From Larkinella insperata (GTDB taxonomy: Bacteria > Bacteroidota > Bacteroidia > Cytophagales > Spirosomataceae), in contig NZ_CP110973.1 in NCBI RefSeq assembly GCF_026248825.1, positions 6,221,501-6,285,500 on the forward strand: 64,000 nt of DNA, in the 5' to 3' direction. The notes beneath the pieces were generated by a model that was given only the letters and a program-made list of their open reading frames with translations, was not told where the DNA came from and ran no database searches. Position numbers and translations under genes: made by a program. Shown piece after piece: positions 34,988 through 43,362 of this stretch; the first letter of the stretch is position 1; each line of letters opens with the position of its first letter.

Positions 34988-36862
34988 ATGACATTCCCGA
35001 ACCCTACCCTTTTTGCACTTTCTTTCCTTCTGACGGCGCTAACCGGCCAGGCCCAAACCGGCAGCCCGGCCGAACCCGTGCGCTACGTCGGGGGCGAAAC
35101 CGTCGACCCGAACGTTCACGAAGGACGGCTCCGGTACGCCATCGGCGTGGAAAGCCGCCAGACCGTCCGCGTCAACCGCACCCATCCCGAACAGGCCGAC
35201 GACTACGGCTGGACCTACAACCACGCGTCGAACCTCTGCTACTGGAACAACACGTTTTACCAGCAGTACCTCAGCAACCCCGTCGACGAACACATTGCGC
35301 CCGGTCAGACGCTGATCACCACCTCGAAAGACGGACGGCAGTGGACCAAACCGGGGGTGGTTTTTCCGCCCTACGAACCGCCCGCCGGGGTGACGCTCCC
35401 GGACAGTTCCAACGGCTACATGATGCACCAGCGCATGGGCTTCTACGTGGCGCCCAACGGCCGGCTGCTCGTGCTGGCGTTTTACGGCCACGCGGAAGAG
35501 CCATTTAAAGAAGGCGGCATCGGACGGGTGGTGCGCGAAGCCTACCAAGACGGCTCCTACGGCCCGATTTACTTCATCCGTTACAGCAGCCACAAGACCG
35601 TCAACGGGGTTCAATGGAACGAAACCAACACGCGGTATCCGTTTTTCAAAACCTCAACCGACGCCGGTTTTCTGGAAGCCTGCCACGCCCTGCTGGCCGA
35701 CAAACTCATGACGTTCCAATGGTGGGACGAAGACCGGGGACTCGACGGTTTTTACGGGGGCAAAGAAGCCCGGGAGGCCCTGTCGTATTACCACCGCAAA
35801 GACGGCAAGGTAGTGGCGTTGTGGAAGCGTTCGCACAGCGCCCTGTCGTCGGATGGTGGACAGACGTTTTCCAAGCCGGTCAAGGTGCCGACGTTTATCA
35901 TGGCCGGGGGCAAACAGTGGGGCCAGCGCCTAAAGGATGGCCGGTATGCGATTGCCTACAACCCCATCGAACTCGACGAATACCGGTATCCGCTGGTCGT
36001 GGTGACGGGCGACGACGGTATTATTTTCGACAACATGCTGCTGGTGCAGGGGGAGGTGCCGCCCCGGCGGTTCTTCGGCCGCTGGAAAGATTTTGGTCCC
36101 TGCTACGTGCGCGGCATCGAAGAAGGCAACGGCAACCCGCCCGGCAACGACCTGTGGCTTACCTACAGCATGAACAAGGAAGATATTTGGGTGAGCCGGA
36201 TTCCCACCCCCGTGCGGTATGCGGTGACGGGTCCGGTTGCCGATAATTTTGAGGGTCTAACCCTGAATGGCGCCGTGCTGAACTGGAACATCTACGCGCC
36301 GAAGTGGGCGCCGGTCACGGTGGTCAGCACGCCGGACGGCACCGGCAAATGCCTTGAACTAAGCGACAGAGACCCCTACGATTACGCCCGCGCCATCCGG
36401 ATTTTTGAGGAAGGCAACCGCGTGGAAGCCCGCCTGAAGGTTCGGCCCGCTCAGGATAAGACCGGCATCCTGGAAATTGACCTGACGGATCGCTACGGTA
36501 ACCGCCCGGTACGGATACGGTTTGATGAAAAAGGGGCCATTGTTGCCACGGATGGCCATCAGGAAAAGGTGCTGCAACCCTACCGCCCCGGGCATTGGTA
36601 CGAACTAACTGTCCGCACCAACGCCAGCCTGCACGGCAGCTACGACCTGCGGATCGACGGAAAAACCGTCCTCGAAAAAGCGGCCCTGGCCGAAGCCGTC
36701 AAGTCCGTCGAGCGCCTGTCCATCCGAACGGGGCCGTACCGGGATCTGCCCAACCGGAAAACGCCCAATGAAGAACCGGGGCCGCCGTTGCCGGGGGCCG
36801 ATGATCCGGTAAACCCCGCCGTGTTTTACGTGGACGATGTGCGGATTACTGCCAGTAAATGA
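34988..36862 (+). CDS. exported sialidase-fold (BNR/Asp-box) protein with C-terminal concanavalin-like domain
   Basis: A 624-residue protein with signal peptide (LTGQAQ). Residues about 30-415 look like a beta-propeller with Asp-box sequences TSKDGRQWTKP (near 115) and SSDGGQTFSKP (near 287). Residues about 420-620 (DNFEGL...GKCLELSDRD...VEARLKVRP...YVDDVRI) resemble a LamG/concanavalin-type carbohydrate-binding fold. The arginine triad of sialidases cannot be assigned with confidence, so it may be a glycosidase, a polysaccharide lyase or a binding protein. It is placed 9 bases after the metallophosphoesterase and 59 bases before paralogue B, which implies a joint role on one glycan. Confidence 0.78.
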   Translation: MTFPNPTLFALSFLLTALTGQAQTGSPAEPVRYVGGETVDPNVHEGRLRYAIGVESRQTVRVNRTHPEQADDYGWTYNHASNLCYWNNTFYQQYLSNPVDEHIAPGQTLITTSKDGRQWTKPGVVFPPYEPPAGVTLPDSSNGYMMHQRMGFYVAPNGRLLVLAFYGHAEEPFKEGGIGRVVREAYQDGSYGPIYFIRYSSHKTVNGVQWNETNTRYPFFKTSTDAGFLEACHALLADKLMTFQWWDEDRGLDGFYGGKEAREALSYYHRKDGKVVALWKRSHSALSSDGGQTFSKPVKVPTFIMAGGKQWGQRLKDGRYAIAYNPIELDEYRYPLVVVTGDDGIIFDNMLLVQGEVPPRRFFGRWKDFGPCYVRGIEEGNGNPPGNDLWLTYSMNKEDIWVSRIPTPVRYAVTGPVADNFEGLTLNGAVLNWNIYAPKWAPVTVVSTPDGTGKCLELSDRDPYDYARAIRIFEEGNRVEARLKVRPAQDKTGILEIDLTDRYGNRPVRIRFDEKGAIVATDGHQEKVLQPYRPGHWYELTVRTNASLHGSYDLRIDGKTVLEKAALAEAVKSVERLSIRTGPYRDLPNRKTPNEEPGPPLPGADDPVNPAVFYVDDVRITASK

Positions 36863-36921
36863 TCCGCTTGCGGCTATAACGGCAAGCTATTGAATATCCT
36901 AACCCTTACGATAAAATTTGC

Positions 36922-39348
36922 ATGCGTCGATTATCTCCACCCCATTTCTGGCTGGTCTGCCTGCTCTTGTTGACCGCAACCCCGGCCTTTCCTGATTCCG
37001 TTGATTTATCCAAAGCCCAGATTTTCTGCCCAATCAAAGACAAGAACAGCCTACGCCGGAGCCTGGAGGTGTTGCAGCAGGAAGTGGAGAAACGGACCCG
37101 GATTCGGTTGCCCCTCGCCCGGAAACTACCCCCGGCCGGACAGCCCGTCATTGCCCTGGCGCTGGAAACCGATCTGACAACCTTCCCGGCCACCGTTCAG
37201 ACGGCCCTGAACGCCCTGCCCGCCATTCGGAGCGAGGGGTTTAAACTGCTGGTGCAACCCAACAACGCGGTCTGGATTGTTGCGAAGGATGCCCGCGGGC
37301 TCTTGTACGGCGTTGGGCAGTTGCTGCGGAAGGCCGAGATGCGCCCCGGCCAGCTAACCCTTTCCGACAAAGCGACGCTGGCCAGCACCCCCCGTTATCC
37401 GATACGCGGGCACCAGCTCGGTTATCGTCCCAAAACGAATGCGTACGACGCCTTTACGGTGGCGCAGTTTGACCAGTACATCCGCGATCTGGCCCTGTTC
37501 GGAGCCAACAGCATCGAAATTTTGCCCCCGCGCACGGATGACGACGCGACGAGTCGGCACATGAAACTACCAGCCATCAGGATGGTGGGCGAACAGTCGC
37601 GGATTGGTCAGGAATACGGACTGGACGTCTGGATGTGGTACCCAAACCTGGGCAAAGACTACGAGCATCCCGATTCGGTTCGGCGGGAATTGAAAGAGCG
37701 GGAGGAGGTTTTTGCCACCGTCCCCAAACTGGACGCGGTGTTTGTACCGGGCGGTGACCCCGGCGACCTGGAGCCCGACGTGATGTTTACCTGGCTCGCC
37801 AAAGAAGCGCAGGTCTTGCAGAAGTATCACCCCAAAGCCAAAATCTGGGTTTCTCCGCAGGTTTTCCGGCCTACGCAGGCTTGGTTCGATGCGTTTTTTA
37901 AACACGTCAACGCCGACTATCCGTGGTTCGGTGGCGTGGTGTTCGGGCCGTGGGTGAAAATACCGGTGCAGGAGATTCGAAAGTTGGTTAAACCGTCGAT
38001 CCCGATCCGCCACTACCCCGACATTACGCACAATTACAGTTCACAATACCCCGTTCCGCACTGGGACCTGGCCTGGTCGATGACGCTGGGCCGGGAGAGC
38101 ATCAACCCGCGTCCGCACGACGAAAAAGCCATCCACAACGCGCTCGATGAGTTTGGTGTGGGCAGCATCAGTTACTCGGAAGGCACCAACGACGACGTGA
38201 ACAAGTTTGTCTGGAGCGATCAGGACTGGAACCCCGAAACGCCTGTCATTGAAACCTTGCGCGACTACGCCCGGCTGTTTATCGGCCCCGACTACACCGA
38301 AACCGTTGCCCAGGCCCTGATTTCGCTGGAAAACAACTGGCGGGGCAACCTGCTCACCAACCAAGCCGTTGGGCAGTCATTGCGGCAGTGGCAATTGCTG
38401 GAGCAGCAGGTACCGCCGACGGTGCTGCAGAATCCGCGCTTTCAGATGGGCCTGATCCGGGCATACTACGATGCCTACACCCAGCGCCGGTTGTTGTACG
38501 AAACCGAACTGGAGCAACAGGCCCGCGATGGCCTGGCAAACGCCCCCAAAACCGGCAGTCGGCCCGCCCTGCAGCAAGCTAAAATTACGCTCGAAAAAGC
38601 CTGGAAAGACCGCATCTGGCCCGACTACCGGACGAAATGCTTCGCACTGGCCGATTCGCTCTTCAAGTCGATCGGGGCGCAATTGACGATGGAAAAGCAC
38701 GGCGCCATGTCGGGCCGGGGCAATTTCATCGACAACATCGACATTCCGCTGAACGATTCCCCCTGGCTGATGGACCAGCTGGCGACCATTGAGCAACTGT
38801 CCGACGAAAAAGAACGACTCGCCAAAATCCATGCGCTTCTTCACCGCACCGACCCCGGACCCGGCGGTTTTTACGACCACTTCGGCGCGCCGGAAAGCTG
38901 GTACCGGGTGGTTCCGGGCGAAAGCTGGGCGAAAGACCCCGGTAGTCTGCGCTCCCCGCGCATTGGCTTTGGCGTCGGGCTGGTTGGGGAAGAGTGGGTG
39001 GATGAGATCAAGGCCCTGGGTTTCAAAGGACAGATTACGCCCCGCGTCTGGATGAAACAAGCCAAAACTTTGTACGACCAGCCGCTGAAAATCGCCTACA
39101 ACGAACTGGACCCAACGGCTTCGTACCGGATGCGGATTGCCTACACCGGCCGGTTCCGCTCCCGCATGAAGCTCACCACCGACGACGGTTCGGTCATCCA
39201 CGAGTTTATCCAGACCGGCAGGCAGCCCATCTTCGAATTCGACGTGCCCCAAACGGCCTCAGCCGACGGCAAAGTAACCTTCATCTGGACCTGCGGGGAG
39301 GGCGAGCGCGGTTCCCAGGTAACGGAAATCTGGTTGATTCGGAAGTGA
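36922..39348 (+). CDS. exported glycoside-hydrolase-like protein of unrecognised family (paralogue B)
   Basis: An 808-residue exported protein (signal ending TPAFPDS). It has the same architecture as the protein at 25292-27610: zincin-like N-terminal domain (IVAKDARGLLYGVGQLLRKAE), RGHQLGYR near 161, FVPGGDPGD near 275, RHYPDITHNYSSQYP near 362 and LGRESINPRP. A helical section and a C-terminal beta domain ending VTEIWLIRK follow. The shared acidic and aromatic residues in PGGDPGD and YPDxTHN are the best candidate active-site region. I cannot link it to a named family. Its stop lies 87 bases from the convergent oxidoreductase gene, with a hairpin repeat between. Confidence 0.8.
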   Translation: MRRLSPPHFWLVCLLLLTATPAFPDSVDLSKAQIFCPIKDKNSLRRSLEVLQQEVEKRTRIRLPLARKLPPAGQPVIALALETDLTTFPATVQTALNALPAIRSEGFKLLVQPNNAVWIVAKDARGLLYGVGQLLRKAEMRPGQLTLSDKATLASTPRYPIRGHQLGYRPKTNAYDAFTVAQFDQYIRDLALFGANSIEILPPRTDDDATSRHMKLPAIRMVGEQSRIGQEYGLDVWMWYPNLGKDYEHPDSVRRELKEREEVFATVPKLDAVFVPGGDPGDLEPDVMFTWLAKEAQVLQKYHPKAKIWVSPQVFRPTQAWFDAFFKHVNADYPWFGGVVFGPWVKIPVQEIRKLVKPSIPIRHYPDITHNYSSQYPVPHWDLAWSMTLGRESINPRPHDEKAIHNALDEFGVGSISYSEGTNDDVNKFVWSDQDWNPETPVIETLRDYARLFIGPDYTETVAQALISLENNWRGNLLTNQAVGQSLRQWQLLEQQVPPTVLQNPRFQMGLIRAYYDAYTQRRLLYETELEQQARDGLANAPKTGSRPALQQAKITLEKAWKDRIWPDYRTKCFALADSLFKSIGAQLTMEKHGAMSGRGNFIDNIDIPLNDSPWLMDQLATIEQLSDEKERLAKIHALLHRTDPGPGGFYDHFGAPESWYRVVPGESWAKDPGSLRSPRIGFGVGLVGEEWVDEIKALGFKGQITPRVWMKQAKTLYDQPLKIAYNELDPTASYRMRIAYTGRFRSRMKLTTDDGSVIHEFIQTGRQPIFEFDVPQTASADGKVTFIWTCGEGERGSQVTEIWLIRK

Positions 39349-39361
39349 GACTGGAGAGTCA

Positions 39362-39427
39362 AGACAAGAGAAGCGAGACTGGAGACGTTGTTCATCTCCA
39401 TCATCTTTTGTCTTACTTCTCTTGTCT
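39362..39427. repeat. intergenic hairpin repeat (AAGACAAGAGAAG family), possible bidirectional terminator
   Basis: Arms 39362-39379 and 39410-39427 pair at 16 of 18 positions around a 30-base loop. The element sits between convergent genes. A related but more degenerate element lies at 43292-43357. The segment GAGACTGGAGA also occurs twice, near 39347 and 39375. Confidence 0.65.
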
Positions 39428-39434
39428 ACCCGCG

Positions 39435-40418
39435 CTATTTTGCCGTAATCCAGTCCATGATCAGGCTGGACCGCGCGCCGGTTTCGCCGGTACTGGGCGC
39501 TTTGCCTTCGCCCCGCAGCTCCTTGACAATCTCTTCAATCATTGGCTGCTGAACGTGCTGGGGATACGGGATGGTGTAAACCTCCGTACCAGCCGCGGTT
39601 TCAACTTTAATATCGAATTTTTCGAAGAATGAAAACGTAATTTTTCCCTGGGAGCCAACCAGATAAGCTTCGTCGATGCGCTGTTGCGGGTTGACGGTAA
39701 AACACCAGCTTCCGAGGCCCAGCACGCCGGATTCAAACTCGAAATTGGCCACCACAACGTCGTCGGCGGAGTAGAGTCCGGCCTGGTTGCGGGCAATGCC
39801 GCGGGCGGTTTTAATCGGTCCGAGCGCGAATTCCAGAAAATCGAACTGATGGGCCGCCAGGTCGTGAAAATGACCGCCACCGGAGATTTCCGGAAAAACC
39901 CGCCAGCGGGGTTGCGCTCCCTCCCCCACCTCCTCGGCGTGGGGTTGCTGATGCAGGTGAATATCGACAAACCGGATATCCCCAATCACGTTCTGGTCAA
40001 TCAGCTCTTTGACTTTCAGAAAGTAATCGAGCGATCGGCGGTAATACGCTACAAACAGGGGCATCCCGGTTTCGCGGCTAACCTGCACCATGGCTTCGCA
40101 CTCGGCGGTATTTCGGGCCATCGGCTTTTCCACGTAAACGGGTTTGCCCGCCCGCAGTGCCCGAATCGCGTAGTCGGTATGCGAACCGGGGGGCGTGGCA
40201 ATGTACACGGCATTCACCTCGGGATCGTTGATTAAGGCGTCTGCATCATCGTACCACCTGGGTACTCCGTGCCGGTGGGCGTAATCGGCCGCCAGTTCAC
40301 CATCCCGGCGCATCACGGCCACCAGGGTCGAATTCGGTACTTTATTGAAAGCTGGGCCGCTTTTCACTTCGGTTACATTGCCGCAACCGATAATGCCCCA
40401 TTTGATCTGATCCATCAT
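39435..40418 (-). CDS. Gfo/Idh/MocA-family oxidoreductase
   Basis: A 327-residue NAD(P)-dependent enzyme without a signal peptide. The Rossmann start is WGIIGCGNVTEVK, and the catalytic-lysine motif is VEKPMARN near residue 99. The second domain (about 125-320) is the usual beta-sheet. The family oxidises or reduces hydroxyl groups of sugars, inositols and uronic acids. It follows the HpaI-aldolase gene by 35 bases on the minus strand and is in the same transcript. Two adjacent ATG codons (40418 and 40415) are possible starts. A substrate in the sugar-acid pathway encoded around it is inferred. Confidence 0.93.
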   Translation of the reverse strand: MMDQIKWGIIGCGNVTEVKSGPAFNKVPNSTLVAVMRRDGELAADYAHRHGVPRWYDDADALINDPEVNAVYIATPPGSHTDYAIRALRAGKPVYVEKPMARNTAECEAMVQVSRETGMPLFVAYYRRSLDYFLKVKELIDQNVIGDIRFVDIHLHQQPHAEEVGEGAQPRWRVFPEISGGGHFHDLAAHQFDFLEFALGPIKTARGIARNQAGLYSADDVVVANFEFESGVLGLGSWCFTVNPQQRIDEAYLVGSQGKITFSFFEKFDIKVETAAGTEVYTIPYPQHVQQPMIEEIVKELRGEGKAPSTGETGARSSLIMDWITAK

Positions 40419-40453
40419 AACGCGGTAAGCTGCAGCCGACCGGATTCTACTTA

Positions 40454-41278
40454 CTAGATAACAAACGAAGACCCTTCATCGGTGGGGCTTTTGTCGCCAA
40501 CGGCTTTGCGGATGTTCCCGATATCGTTGCGTAACCGCTGCCCGAACAGGGCCACATCGAAACTATGAACGATGATGTTGACCCCCTGCCGCACCCAGTG
40601 AATCTGGCGCTCCGGCGACTGCGAAAAGTGAATACCAACCGAAAGCCCTTTGCCGCGGGTGGTCCGGATGATTTTCAGGACAGCCGCTTCAAAATCCGGA
40701 TGGTCGTACTGCTCGGGAATGCCCAGGCTCACCGAAAGATCGTGCGGACCAATGAAAACCGCATCCAGACCGGGCACCGACAGCAGTTCGTCCAGCCGCT
40801 CCAGCGCCGGTACGCTTTCGATGTTGGCAATGCAGAGGTTCCCGGCGTTGTGGGCTTCGAGGTACTGCCGCAGATCGTCCGGCATTTGCTCTTTTCCGCT
40901 CAGGTAACGCGCCAGCCGTTCGCCCTTCAGCGGTCGGTATTTGGTAGCCCCCACCAGATCCGTAATCTGATCGACGGATTCCAGGTAGGGCGCAATCACG
41001 CCCACGGCCCCGCCGTCGATGGCCTGACAAGCCAGAAACGGATTCGGTTGCGGGATCCGGACAACGGGCGCAATGCCGTATGCGCGGAAAATCTGGCACA
41101 AACGGGCGAGTTCGGACCGGTCCAGCGGGATGTGTTCGGTATCGAGGAATACGAAATCAAGCCCCGCCCGTTGCAGGGAAACCGGCCACATGGGTGCCGT
41201 GGCGGTGATGCAGGTTCCGTACACATTCTGACCGTTCCTCAGCTTCTGAAGCAGGATGGATTTGGGCGCTATCGCCAT
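40454..41278 (-). CDS. HpaI/HpcH-family class II aldolase
   Basis: A 274-residue aldolase of the HpcH/HpaI type. Metal-binding and active-site segments are present: DFVFLDTEH (near 39), VVRIPQPNP (near 73), CIANIESVPALE (near 150) and FIGPHDLSVSLGIP (near 176). These enzymes cleave 2-keto-3-deoxy sugar acids, or related 4-hydroxy-2-oxo acids, to pyruvate and an aldehyde. The gene shares a divergent spacer with the HUMPS-type gene and precedes the Gfo/Idh/MocA gene. It fits the last step of sugar-acid breakdown. Confidence 0.93.
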   Translation of the reverse strand: MAIAPKSILLQKLRNGQNVYGTCITATAPMWPVSLQRAGLDFVFLDTEHIPLDRSELARLCQIFRAYGIAPVVRIPQPNPFLACQAIDGGAVGVIAPYLESVDQITDLVGATKYRPLKGERLARYLSGKEQMPDDLRQYLEAHNAGNLCIANIESVPALERLDELLSVPGLDAVFIGPHDLSVSLGIPEQYDHPDFEAAVLKIIRTTRGKGLSVGIHFSQSPERQIHWVRQGVNIIVHSFDVALFGQRLRNDIGNIRKAVGDKSPTDEGSSFVI

Positions 41279-41482
41279 CTTGGTAACTAATTAGTGGAGA
41301 ATGCCGGACCCGTTCAGGCACTCAAAATCATAGTACTTCGCTTTCCCCAATTCCGACTATTTCAAAAAGAATTATTTATAGTCTCGTGGCCTGATTTACG
41401 AAAAACGAGTATTTATGGACAGTAAAATGCTATTGGATTAAAAACCGTTATTCAGACCACGTTCACCTATTTCCTTCTGTTG
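41279..41482. other. divergent intergenic control region, 204 bases
   Basis: AT-rich spacer between the HpaI-aldolase operon (minus) and the HUMPS-ADH-SDR operon (plus). It must hold both promoters, but I see no clean TAnnTTTG box on either strand. The only structure noted is a short CTCGT/ACGAG pair near 41383-41409. Confidence 0.5.
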
Positions 41483-42190
41483 ATGAAACCCATCGTTCAA
41501 ATTTCCCTTGATCTGACCAATATTGATGAAGCGCTCGAAACGGCGGCTCTGGCCATGCGGGCGGGGGTCGACTGGCTCGAAGCCGGTACGCCCCTGATTC
41601 TGGCTGAGGGCTTACACGGCGTGCGCAAACTGCGTGAAGCATTCCCCAACGTACCGATTGTGGCTGACCTCAAAACCATGGACGGCGGCTATCTGGAAGC
41701 CGAGATGATGGCCAAAGCCGGGGCCACTCACGTGGTGGTGATGGCCCGCGCCCACGCCGAAACGATCCGGTGCGTCGTACAGGCCGGACGGGATTTTGGC
41801 GTCAAAGTAATGGGCGACAACATGGTTTGCCCGGATATGGTGGAAGGTGCCCGATGGCTCGAAGACCTGGGCTGCGATTACGTCATTCACCACATCGGCT
41901 ACGACGAACGCCGGGGCATTGCCGCCCAGGGCCACCGCATGCCCAGCCCGCTCGATCAGCTGCGGGAGGTTGTTCAGGCCGTCAAGGTGCCGGTGCAGGC
42001 CGTGGGCGGTCTGACGCTCGAACAGGCCATCCGCTGTCCGGAATACGGCGCTCCGCTCGTGGTGCTGGGTGCTCCGCTGACGATCGACGCCGACGCGTTC
42101 AAAACCGCCGACGGTGATCTGGAAAGCTCCCTCCGGCTGATCTGCGAAAAAATTCACGCGTACGGCGATGTGGCCGTAGGAACCTACTGA
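41483..42190 (+). CDS. HUMPS / OMP-decarboxylase-superfamily enzyme
   Basis: A 235-residue TIM-barrel protein from ATG 41483; an in-frame TTG one codon upstream is less likely. It has the superfamily signature DxKxxD (VADLKTMDGG, near 58-67), then a phosphate-type end motif region (VQAVGGLTLEQAI, near 172). Known members are 3-hexulose-6-phosphate synthase (formaldehyde fixation) and 3-keto-L-gulonate-6-phosphate decarboxylase (ascorbate/gulonate use). The neighbouring aldolase, dehydrogenases and isomerase favour a decarboxylase of a keto-sugar acid over formaldehyde metabolism, because no phosphohexuloisomerase partner is present. Confidence 0.88.
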   Translation: MKPIVQISLDLTNIDEALETAALAMRAGVDWLEAGTPLILAEGLHGVRKLREAFPNVPIVADLKTMDGGYLEAEMMAKAGATHVVVMARAHAETIRCVVQAGRDFGVKVMGDNMVCPDMVEGARWLEDLGCDYVIHHIGYDERRGIAAQGHRMPSPLDQLREVVQAVKVPVQAVGGLTLEQAIRCPEYGAPLVVLGAPLTIDADAFKTADGDLESSLRLICEKIHAYGDVAVGTY

Positions 42191-42199
42191 CCGTTTTCC

Positions 42200-42226
42200 G
42201 AAAATGACGTTGATCCCGTCATTTTC
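42200..42226 (+). terminator. hairpin between the HUMPS-type and alcohol dehydrogenase genes
   Basis: A perfect 10-base stem (GAAAATGACG with CGTCATTTTC) and 7-base loop lie 9 bases after the stop. It could act as an attenuator inside the operon. Confidence 0.5.
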
Positions 42227-42249
42227 CTTCAACCCTTACACACCCCGGA

Positions 42250-43275
42250 ATGAATTCTGCTGCTGTTGTCAATTTTGCCCCCGAGAAAGGCTCGGTGGAA
42301 ATTCGGGAAATTCCCAAACCGTCGATTGGTGAGGAAGATGTGCTGCTGGAAGTCGCCAACGTCGGCGTCTGCGGCAGCGACCTCCACCAGTGGACCGCCG
42401 ATCATAGCTGGCCCGTCAACTACCCCGTCGTACTTGGCCACGAGTTTGGCGGGCACATCGCCGAAGTAGGCAGCCGCGTGGTGGGCTGGAAAGAAGGCGA
42501 CCGCGTAGTGAGCGAAACCGCGGCCGTGATCGATCCCAACAACCCGCTGTCGCGCCAGGGGCTCTACAACCTGGACCCTACCCGCAAAGGCTTTGGCTAC
42601 GGCGTCAACGGGGCCATGACTCGTTACGTCCGGGTGCCGATGCGCTGCCTGCACCACGTACCGGACGAGCTGGCGTTTGAGCAGGCCTGCCTGACCGAAC
42701 CCTGCTGCGTGGCTTTCAATGCCGTGGTGGAAAACTCCCGGCTGAAACCCGGTGACCGTGTGGTGGTGCTGGGACCAGGCACCATCGGGATTCTGTGCGC
42801 GGCCATGGCGCGGCTGTGCGGGGCCGAAGTGGCCGTTGTCGGCCTGGAAGCCGACCGCCACCGGTTGGCCATTGCGCAGCAATACGGTTGTGAAGCCATC
42901 ATCGGCGACGCCACCGAATGGGCCAAAAAGCGCGACGGCCTGGGTGCCGACTGCGTGATTGATGCCGCCGGAGCCAGTATAACGCTGAAAATTGCCCTGC
43001 AACTGGTGCGCCCCAACGGTCACATCACCAAAGTCGGCTGGGGTCCGCAACCGCTGGGCTTTTCCCTCGATGCGCTGGTGCAGAAAAACGTGACCCTCCA
43101 GGGCAGTTTCAGCCACAACTGGCCAATCTGGGAGCGGATTCTGGCCCTGCTCGCCAGCGGACAACTGGACGTCAAACCCATCATCGGGGGCGTCTGGTCA
43201 ATCAACGACTGGCACGAAGCGTTTGAAAAAATGCACCAGGGCGAGGTAATCAAGAGCGTTCTGAAACCGGTATAG
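42250..43275 (+). CDS. zinc-type medium-chain alcohol/polyol dehydrogenase
   Basis: A 341-residue medium-chain dehydrogenase. Catalytic zinc ligands are visible: GVCGSDLHQW (Cys near 40), GHEFGG (His-Glu near 65) and LTEPCC (Glu near 142). The NAD(P) motif is GPGTIG (near 175). The loop that normally holds four structural-zinc cysteines (near 90-115) instead reads SETAAVIDPNNPLSRQGLYN and has none, so this enzyme probably binds only the catalytic zinc. The family includes sorbitol and threonine dehydrogenases. Its context is an operon of sugar-acid enzymes; the polyol or sugar substrate is not known. Confidence 0.92.
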   Translation: MNSAAVVNFAPEKGSVEIREIPKPSIGEEDVLLEVANVGVCGSDLHQWTADHSWPVNYPVVLGHEFGGHIAEVGSRVVGWKEGDRVVSETAAVIDPNNPLSRQGLYNLDPTRKGFGYGVNGAMTRYVRVPMRCLHHVPDELAFEQACLTEPCCVAFNAVVENSRLKPGDRVVVLGPGTIGILCAAMARLCGAEVAVVGLEADRHRLAIAQQYGCEAIIGDATEWAKKRDGLGADCVIDAAGASITLKIALQLVRPNGHITKVGWGPQPLGFSLDALVQKNVTLQGSFSHNWPIWERILALLASGQLDVKPIIGGVWSINDWHEAFEKMHQGEVIKSVLKPV

Positions 43276-43291
43276 ATTCTATTTAAGAAGA

Positions 43292-43357
43292 AAGACAAGA
43301 GAAAAGCGCTTTTCGTTTTTTGCCACTTTTAGTCTCTGGTCTTTCCTCTGTTGTCTT
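43292..43357. repeat. degenerate intergenic hairpin repeat (AAGACAAGAGAAG family)
   Basis: AAGACAAGAGAAAAG (43292-43306) pairs imperfectly with CTTTCCTCTGTTGTCTT (43341-43357). Sequence and position recall the 39362-39427 element. The inner part GAAAAGCGCTTTTC is itself palindromic. Confidence 0.5.
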
Positions 43358-43362
43358 AAGTC

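Noticed and set aside
36866..36889. GCTTGC/GCAAGC stem after the sialidase-fold gene
   Set aside because: Six pairs only, no T run, and adjacent genes probably share one transcript.
41483..42190. Formaldehyde-fixing hexulose phosphate synthase
   Set aside because: No phosphohexuloisomerase partner is present and the neighbours are sugar-acid enzymes, though the superfamily motif alone cannot exclude it.
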